Part shown: positions 12,101-14,388 of the stretch, piece after piece
Layout: every line of letters starts with the position of its first letter
Position numbering within the stretch: the stretch's first letter is position 1
Assembly: GCA_028565635.1 (NCBI GenBank)
Contig: JAOXYB010019261.1
Coordinates: 3,524-17,911, forward strand
Direction of reading: 5' to 3'
DNA length: 14,388 nucleotides
Source of the DNA: Phoronis ovalis
Taxonomy: Eukaryota > Phoronida > Phoronidae
The notes under the pieces: model-generated
What the model was told of the DNA's origin: nothing
What the model saw: the letters and a program-made list of their open reading frames with translations, nothing else
The model's database searches: none
Made by a program: the position numbers and the translations under genes

Positions 12101-13462
12101 GAGAAAATAAGAGAGGCAACGGCTATTGATCGAATGAAAGCGAATGATTGACATTTATTAAATACCAGCCTCTCGGTGATGTAAACGAGCACAGAATAGT
12201 AACACTCAAAATGCACTTTGAAGATAACTTACATCCGTTTGGGTCCTGTCTTACAAAACATTTACCGCTAGCTGATGTACAAGTTGGGGGGTTAACACTT
12301 GAGCAGGTTGCCTCGTCACTACAGTCAAGACATTGTAAGCCTGAAAAAAAATAATAACAGAATGGTCTTTAACTAACTACCCAATCGTATCATAGCGCTA
12401 TACTCTAGACTCATTCCCTAATTTTTTAAAACTTTTTTACGTACGTGCTCAATCGTGTTGTTGAATGTTCATGTTTTCTTCTTTTCTCAAATTTTGATGA
12501 ATAATGCAAGCAACACATTTAAAGCTAATATCGAAGCAGTGTAAGACTGTAATTATGTTCTATGATGTAAATGGTAATTAATGTTTGCAACAAGTTAATT
12601 AAAAAAAATAAAGTAATACATTTATTTATTTCCACCCTTTTACATGTTAGAATTAAATTTGCACAAAATATAGTAATCTTGTCTGATAAACTAAAAGTAA
12701 AACATATCAAATATGTACAATACTACATATTTTCTTTACACCTATATTTATAGTGCAGTGGGGACGAAAAAAGAAAATATAAACAGTTACCAGTGTCTAG
12801 CTACTTTCACCGTTTTATTTCTCCTGAAATAACCAGTTCAAAAATTTTTAAAAAGCAAAATTAATATGCGGTATGTTATCCATAGTTTTCAATTTCATCT
12901 TGCTTTACAAGAATAACTAATCTGCAATCCATTGCTTTCTAGATCTATCAACGCACGATCGAGGCATTGTATGGTATGCCTGGTAAACTGGTTAAAAAGT
13001 GGGTTGAACATACTAGTGTTAATTAAGAAAGTTACCTGCGCTTCTTTCATCTATTCCGTCAATGTAGTCATCTAGGGCTTCTAAGCTGATATCCCGGATG
13101 GCGTCTAATAATCTGCCGTCTGAATATAAAAGATATCGATACAACTGTTAGTTGTTCTTTTTTCTATTTTATTCTGTTTGAAAGTTTATATAAAAAAGTA
13201 GTATCAATTGGATATTTCAAAATTAAATATAATAGTGAACTGCTGTTTTTAGTTGAAAAGATTCATGTAGTACACCGGTAAAACCAATTCTTATGATTCG
13301 GTTGACCTATCTGTATAGACGAAACCAGATTGATGGGTGTTACTTTAAAACAAGCACTTTGAAAAAATGCGTATATTACTTACTGCTTAATGAACAGTAC
13401 TTACCATCAGAACAAAAGACGATGTTTACAAATAAAGTCAAAATAAAACAGTAATAAAACAT
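1..13462 (-). CDS. Secreted LU-domain/animal haem peroxidase fusion, 16 coding exons, 3' end outside window
   Basis: Joined exons (13462-13405, 13119-13036, 12340-12233, 11662-11486, 11078-10914, 10273-10144, 9258-9053, 8898-8719, 8487-8400, 7424-7315, 6889-6671, 6031-5776, 5150-4898, 4506-4383, 2199-2088, 132-1) give at least 800 residues without a stop; every intron is GT/AG. Layout: signal peptide ~1-17, acidic segment ~20-48, ten-Cys LU domain 51-133, linker ~134-200, peroxidase region ~200-800. Visible peroxidase residues: Gln356, Asp359 and His360 (distal side), Arg512 and Glu515, proximal His616, Asn699. Family knowledge: such enzymes use H2O2 to oxidise halides or organic substrates, with haem ester-linked to the Asp and Glu. 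The signal peptide and cysteines imply a secreted or luminal protein. There are no Ig or LRR domains before the peroxidase, so it is not a typical peroxidasin. The substrate cannot be read from sequence. Confidence 0.93.
521..555 (+). repeat. Short degenerate TTAGGG-like repeat
   Basis: About 35 nt composed of variants of TAGGG/TTAGGG (gggtagg, ctagggttagggtaggg). TTAGGG is the ancestral animal telomere unit, so this is a short interstitial telomere-like tract or simply a local expansion. It has no visible link to the gene. Confidence 0.5.
615..803 (+). mobile_element. tRNA-Ser-derived SINE-like element
   Basis: A Pol III box A (TGGCTTAGTGG, 627-637) and a perfect box B (GGTTCGAATCC, 693-703) are preceded by agcgca, as in the variable arm/T arm of tRNA-Ser. 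The acceptor arms (near 620-626 and 706-712) pair poorly and the anticodon region is expanded, so this is not a working tRNA. The non-tRNA body runs to an A-rich stretch near 785-803, where I place a tentative end. The family cannot be named from sight. Confidence 0.55.
1378..1820 (+). repeat. Dispersed CCCATGGTAAAA motif cluster
   Basis: Copies or near-copies of CCCATGG(T/G)AAAA start at about 1378, 1423, 1453, 1483, 1734, 1767 and 1807, with weaker ones between (ccttttggaaaa near 1519). The 1423, 1453 and 1483 copies are spaced exactly 30 nt apart; the later ones are irregular. This is a degenerate minisatellite or the tail of an unrecognised element, inside intron 15. Confidence 0.6.
2088..2199 (-). 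CDS. Coding exon 15: late peroxidase helix segment
   Basis: 112 nt, in phase 1 and out phase 2. It encodes residues 721-756 with [21 protein letters not shown], which fits the family pattern FxDLxxxxxxxxIxxLxxxY between the RGRDHG block and the VDDIDLF block. Motif strength is modest, but both splice sites and phases fit the neighbouring exons exactly. Confidence 0.88.
2200..4382 (-). other. Intron 14 (2183 nt), no recognised content
   Basis: Phase-1 intron between exons 14 and 15 and the largest in the window. It is very AT-rich with homopolymer runs. The open frames at 3278-3496 and 3659-3856 on the minus strand have no recognisable motif, no splice context in phase with the gene and low-complexity composition, so they are not called. 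I see no convincing element or RNA gene here. Confidence 0.75.
4383..4506 (-). CDS. Coding exon 14: LTNHLFE ... [10 protein letters not shown] block
   Basis: 124 nt, in phase 0 and out phase 1. It encodes residues 679-719 with LTNHLFE and [20 protein letters not shown], among the most conserved stretches of the family. Asn699 probably corresponds to the asparagine that hydrogen-bonds the proximal histidine. The exon ends HWCTG, before the long intron 14. Confidence 0.96.
4507..4897 (-). other. Intron 13 (391 nt) with a 16-nt palindrome
   Basis: The only phase-0 intron. It includes the perfect palindrome TTGGTCTATAGACCAA at 4563-4578. The stretch 4563-4760 is less AT-rich than its surroundings and could be old mobile DNA, but no coding or Pol III motif is visible. 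Confidence 0.7.
4898..5150 (-). CDS. Coding exon 13: proximal histidine exon
   Basis: 253 nt, in phase 2 and out phase 0. It encodes residues 595-678. [14 protein letters not shown] carries the proximal haem-ligand histidine (His616) in its standard setting. [14 protein letters not shown] and ARGL are the usual downstream blocks. The donor GATGAG|gtaact gives the only phase-0 intron in the gene and joins cleanly to LTNHLFE. Confidence 0.96.
5151..5775 (-). other. Intron 12 (625 nt), no recognised content
   Basis: Phase-2 intron between exons 12 and 13, with strong sites (ACAGG|gtaaga donor, tgttttag acceptor). AT-rich; nothing further recognised. Confidence 0.75.
5776..6031 (-). CDS. Coding exon 12: catalytic Arg and haem-linking Glu
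   Basis: 256 nt, in phase 1 and out phase 2. It begins [19 protein letters not shown]: Arg512 is the conserved distal-side arginine, Glu515 the second haem ester residue, and Gln516 replaces the Met that makes the sulphonium link only in myeloperoxidase. [18 protein letters not shown] follows and is typical. The usual REHNR reads RKHNQ here (Lys529, Gln532), a divergence of unknown effect. Confidence 0.96.
6032..6670 (-). other. Intron 11 (639 nt), no recognised content
   Basis: Phase-1 intron between exons 11 and 12. A short (GTT)n run lies near 6360-6375. The open frame 6457-6684 on the minus strand overlaps the end of exon 11 in another frame and is a shadow. Confidence 0.75.
6671..6889 (-). 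CDS. Coding exon 11: [20 protein letters not shown] block
   Basis: 219 nt, phase 1 on both sides. It encodes residues 437-508. The near-invariant [15 protein letters not shown] motif of animal haem peroxidases is complete, followed by a loop with [12 protein letters not shown] and ending KCIFAG, which leads into the catalytic Arg motif of the next exon. It uses clean cag acceptor and GCTG|gtatgt donor sites. Confidence 0.96.
6953..6974. repeat. Inverted repeat, 9-bp arms with 4-nt loop
   Basis: Arm GTTCCTCTA (6953-6961) and its exact reverse complement TAGAGGAAC (6966-6974) flank the loop cgtc. It would form a small hairpin in DNA or pre-mRNA. No function is assigned. Confidence 0.7.
7172..7201. 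repeat. 30-nt near-perfect palindrome
   Basis: The 15-nt left arm AAGGAAAAAGGAAAT pairs with the right arm at 14 of 15 positions (mismatch 7180/7193) with no spacer. The purine/pyrimidine arms sit about 115 nt from exon 10. It could extrude as a cruciform or be a remnant of a small inverted-repeat element. Confidence 0.75.
7315..7424 (-). CDS. Coding exon 10: [10 protein letters not shown] and CMDFARS block
   Basis: 110 nt, in phase 2 and out phase 1. It encodes residues 400-435. [14 protein letters not shown] and [12 protein letters not shown] match the family pattern CxPIxIPxxDxxF...CMxFxRS. The first part forms the second calcium-binding region in mammalian homologues. Cysteines at the usual places support an intact fold. 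Confidence 0.93.
7425..8399 (-). other. Intron 9 (975 nt), mostly AT-rich
   Basis: Phase-2 intron between exons 9 and 10. The part from about 8030 to 8340 is more GC-rich than the rest (for example catcagccgggggcatcag) and may be old inserted DNA, but it shows no recognisable coding, Pol III or terminal-repeat signal. Open frames at 7584-7766 and 7763-7963 are low-complexity. Confidence 0.7.
8400..8487 (-). CDS. Coding exon 9: CC-containing loop after the distal helix
   Basis: 88 nt, in phase 1 and out phase 2. It encodes residues 371-398, with VTCCPDN matching the conserved Cys-Cys loop after the distal helix of invertebrate peroxidases. The splice sites are strong (tttttacag acceptor, ACAG|gtaagt donor) and both junctions keep the frame. 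Confidence 0.88.
8719..8898 (-). CDS. Coding exon 8: distal haem site, WGQFLDHD
   Basis: 180 nt, phase 1 on both sides. It encodes residues 311-369 and holds [12 protein letters not shown]: Gln356, Asp359 (ester bond to haem in this family), distal His360 (proton shuttle for H2O2 cleavage) and Asp361 (a calcium ligand in mammalian relatives). Upstream, [11 protein letters not shown] matches the usual ARxVS block. The motif is intact, so catalysis is plausible. Confidence 0.96.
9053..9258 (-). CDS. Coding exon 7: start of the conserved peroxidase domain
   Basis: 206 nt, in phase 2 and out phase 1. It encodes residues 242-309 with [11 protein letters not shown] followed by [14 protein letters not shown], the canonical opening block of animal haem peroxidases (YRxxDGxCNNxxxPxWGAAxTPFRR). 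A cysteine-rich lead-in ([11 protein letters not shown]) precedes it. There is a potential N-glycosylation site at NLT (243-245). Confidence 0.95.
9370..9985 (+). mobile_element. Degraded non-LTR retrotransposon, reverse transcriptase C-terminal part and 3' tail
   Basis: The plus strand encodes, in broken frames, the C-terminal region of a LINE reverse transcriptase. The first piece is [10 protein letters not shown]...[14 protein letters not shown] (about 9376-9490). After a frame change comes [20 protein letters not shown]...[15 protein letters not shown] (about 9495-9671), ending at a TGA. A second frame change gives FLYCFKKMY and LFERNNSG (9673-9747). These follow the familiar order YLGH, DxDI...RSLYxRAN, LYCxxLW, KLxVAYNN, RxxxYxF of vertebrate and mollusc LINEs. 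A TGAAATAAAA tail near 9965-9975 fits a LINE 3' end. It is 5'-truncated, inactive and antisense to the host gene. Confidence 0.72.
10031..10148. repeat. 59-bp tandem duplication of the exon 6 3' end and donor
   Basis: Two full 59-nt units (10031-10089 and 10090-10148) differ at only two positions by eye. Each carries ~25 nt matching the 3' end of exon 6; the true exon copy continues at 10149 into exon 6. The unit joining 10085-10143 recreates an acceptor-like ctgtttacag and a gtgagt donor around a 36-nt block (10120-10085 on the minus strand). The low divergence suggests a fairly recent event. Confidence 0.85.
10085..10120 (-). other. Possible 36-nt optional cassette exon (duplicated exon 6 tail)
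   Basis: On the minus strand, ctgtttacag (10130-10121) is followed by 36 open nt and then ACAAA|gtgagt. Inserted after exon 6 (phase 2) it would add 12 residues, [12 protein letters not shown], repeating the exon 6 ending [10 protein letters not shown], and would keep phase 2 for exon 7. Use of the next copy (10061-10010, 52 nt) would shift the frame. Whether it is ever spliced in cannot be seen. Confidence 0.3.
10144..10273 (-). CDS. Coding exon 6: N-terminal helices of the peroxidase region
   Basis: 130 nt, in phase 1 and out phase 2. It encodes residues 199-240 plus part of Lys241, ending [13 protein letters not shown]. The next exon completes an Arg-Leu-Thr helix and NLTASHC, a pattern seen ahead of the YRxxDGxCNN start of invertebrate peroxidases. 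Its last ~25 nt and its donor (ACAAA|gtgagt) are repeated twice in the following intron. Confidence 0.82.
10274..10913 (-). other. Intron 5 (640 nt), no recognised content
   Basis: Phase-1 intron between exons 5 and 6. AT-rich; a short stretch near 10580-10630 is closer to balanced composition. No element or RNA gene recognised. Confidence 0.75.
10914..11078 (-). CDS. Coding exon 5: charged linker to the peroxidase domain
   Basis: 165 nt, phase 1 on both sides, acceptor cctacag, donor CAAG|gtgtgt. It encodes residues 144-197: a Thr/Asn/Pro-rich start, then a helical stretch rich in Glu, Ala and Lys ([20 protein letters not shown]). It resembles the helical N-terminal extension that often precedes animal peroxidase domains, but no motif fixes its role. 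Confidence 0.78.
11079..11485 (-). other. Intron 4 (407 nt), no recognised content
   Basis: Phase-1 intron separating the LU domain from the linker exon. AT-rich; nothing recognised. Confidence 0.75.
11486..11662 (-). CDS. Coding exon 4: second half of LU (Ly6/uPAR) domain
   Basis: 177 nt, phase 1 on both sides. It supplies cysteines 89, 104, 124, 126 and 132 and ends the domain with [10 protein letters not shown], close to the family's C-terminal signature (Cys, a short gap, Asp-Leu-Cys-Asn). With exon 3 this gives ten cysteines, the full LU complement (family pairing 1-5, 2-3, 4-6, 7-8, 9-10). No GPI signal follows; the frame continues into a linker and the peroxidase. Confidence 0.87.
11663..12232 (-). 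other. Intron 3 (570 nt), splits the LU domain
   Basis: Phase-1 intron between the fifth and sixth cysteines of the LU domain. An intron inside the domain is common in this family. Otherwise AT-rich, with nothing recognised. Confidence 0.75.
12233..12340 (-). CDS. Coding exon 3: first half of LU (Ly6/uPAR) domain
   Basis: 108 nt, phase 1 on both sides. It encodes LQCLDC at the start of the domain and continues through five cysteines (51, 54, 60, 68, 75). The CxxC opening and cysteine spacing fit fingers 1 and 2 of a three-finger fold. The exon stops between the fifth and sixth cysteines. The splice acceptor is a run of T followed by cag; the donor is GGAT|gtaagt. Confidence 0.85.
12341..13035 (-). 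other. Intron 2 (695 nt), no recognised content
   Basis: Phase-1 intron upstream of the LU exons. Very AT-rich; the opposing open frames at 12525-12710 and 12571-12753 are mutual shadows in low-complexity sequence. Confidence 0.75.
13036..13119 (-). CDS. Coding exon 2: acidic N-terminal segment
   Basis: 84 nt between a ttatattcag acceptor and a GCAG|gtaac donor, phase 1 on both sides. It encodes residues 20-47, beginning [12 protein letters not shown] and rich in Asp and Glu ([10 protein letters not shown]). No known domain is recognised; it may be a propeptide or spacer between the leader and the LU domain. It reads in frame with both neighbours. Confidence 0.8.
13405..13462 (-). CDS. Coding exon 1: start codon and signal peptide
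   Basis: ATG at 13462-13460 opens [19 protein letters not shown], a short hydrophobic leader typical of a signal peptide with probable cleavage after Cys17. The donor follows at 13404 (GATG|gtaagt), leaving phase 1. The sequence just upstream in the same frame does not look coding, and this ATG is the only one that places the leader at the N terminus, so the start is well supported. Confidence 0.85.
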
Positions 13463-14388
13463 CCTGACTGTTTGAGAAGTAGTCTAAATCTGAAAAGATA
13501 TTTAATTTAGTAACAGCTAAATAAAAAAATATTATATTAAGAGATTGCTGCGGGTAATTCTCACCGGTTATTTTAATATCTTATGATAAGTATGACGATA
13601 TCGAAGTGTACAGTTTCATTTGAAGAATGCGCAAGTAATAATAGTAATACTTTTTACGCCCAAATTACCTAGCATGCGGGTTGTTCGCCGGTATTAAATT
13701 ATTTTTAATATGAAACAGTTTTAAAATAAGTTCTCTAACCAGTTCTCTATAATTCTAGCACGCACTCACAGAACTTCAATTCTCCGAAGTGGTTAATCAT
13801 AAATATATATGTCTGTTAAAAGTACATACCTGTATCATATTATAAAAATTAATAAGTGAAGTTATGTTGTACTGACCAATTTATTTGCACAAGAAATAAA
13901 CCGTAACCAAGGCAAAAAACGCGGAATATTGTCATGGGCACGGTATGTATTTGCTATCTTGTAACCTTAACCTCAAGAATGGACATGGTAATAATCGTTA
14001 TCATGCTTCTATAAAATTAAGTAAATTAAAAAAGAATTAAAATAATGTGTTATTCATCGCGACTTTTGTGAAGCTAAATATAGAAATCAGATATTAACCG
14101 GTTTTTATTGAGGTTATAAAAAATTTGGTATTTAATAGTGTTATTAGGAATTAATTTCGAGTTGTGACCTCATAATAGCAATTGTTTATCAAATGAAGAG
14201 AATACAGGAATGCAATAATTTCCTTTAGAAATATTTTACCGGAAAAATTCTAGTTATTTATTGACGATTGTGTGTTTGAGGTAAAAATACATAAACAATT
14301 TTATTTACTAGGTAACTGGGAAACCACCATCTTATGACCTATCTCTGTTCAAGCAAGACAGATTTATGCCAAAATCAGCTCGGTTGTA
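13463..14388 (-). promoter_or_regulatory. 5' flank: 5'UTR, probable UTR intron, promoter not resolved
   Basis: Upstream of the ATG, 13489-13463 reads as 5'UTR and is preceded by an excellent acceptor, tatcttttcag (13500-13490), so a non-coding first exon probably lies further upstream. The best-looking donor is ATACAG|gtatgt at 13829; weaker ones lie near 13668 and 13564. The transcription start cannot be set: many AT-rich segments resemble TATA boxes. No second gene is seen up to 14388. Confidence 0.4.

Noticed and set aside
12148-12354. Plus-strand open frame opposite exon 3
   Set aside because: Antisense shadow of the first LU exon; no supporting motif.
1-13462. Identification as peroxidasin or thyroid peroxidase
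   Set aside because: No leucine-rich repeats or Ig domains precede the peroxidase; the N terminus carries an LU domain instead, and the C terminus is not visible, so no gene symbol is given.
1-14388. CRISPR array, bacterial operon or integrated virus
   Set aside because: No regular repeat-spacer array, no ribosome-binding-site-led operon genes and no viral capsid or polymerase block seen. The window is a single spliced animal gene with intronic repeats.

Overview
This window is AT-rich, intron-dense metazoan DNA. It has no bacterial gene organisation: the only long gene is split into short exons with canonical GT/AG boundaries. The style (roughly 60-250 nt exons, introns of about 150-2200 nt, a tRNA-Ser-derived SINE, a degraded non-LTR retrotransposon, TTAGGG-like repeats) suggests a lophotrochozoan such as a bivalve mollusc. 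That assignment is inference.

One gene on the minus strand fills the window. Sixteen coding exons run from the initiator ATG at 13462 down to the left edge, where the gene leaves the window unfinished. All fifteen introns join in frame and give an open reading frame of at least 800 residues. The order is: signal peptide (exon 1), short acidic segment (exon 2), ten-cysteine Ly6/uPAR (LU, three-finger) domain ending in CDSNDLCN (exons 3-4), charged linker (exon 5), then an animal haem peroxidase domain of the myeloperoxidase/peroxidasin superfamily (exons 6-16). The peroxidase keeps the distal WGQFLDHD, the catalytic Arg and haem-linking Glu in DERANEQ, the proximal GHSL histidine and [10 protein letters not shown]. 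Only the last part of the domain and the stop codon lie outside.

The most notable point is the architecture: a secreted LU domain in front of a full peroxidase. The first five introns are all phase 1, so the LU unit is carried on symmetric 1-1 exons, as expected for exon shuffling. Exon 6 is also notable. Its 3' end and splice donor are tandemly duplicated with a 59-bp period into the following intron, creating a 36-nt, frame-neutral cassette with its own acceptor-like and donor sites.

Region by region: 1-132 exon 16 (partial); 133-2087 intron 15 with a SINE, TTAGGG-like repeats and a CCCATGGTAAAA repeat cluster; 2088-4382 exon 15 and a 2.2-kb intron with nothing recognised; 4383-6889 exons 14-11; 6890-7314 intron 10 with two inverted repeats; 7315-9258 exons 10-7; 9259-10143 intron 6 with an antisense LINE remnant and the duplicated exon tail; 10144-13462 exons 6-1; 13463-14388 the 5' flank, probably with an unresolved 5'UTR intron.
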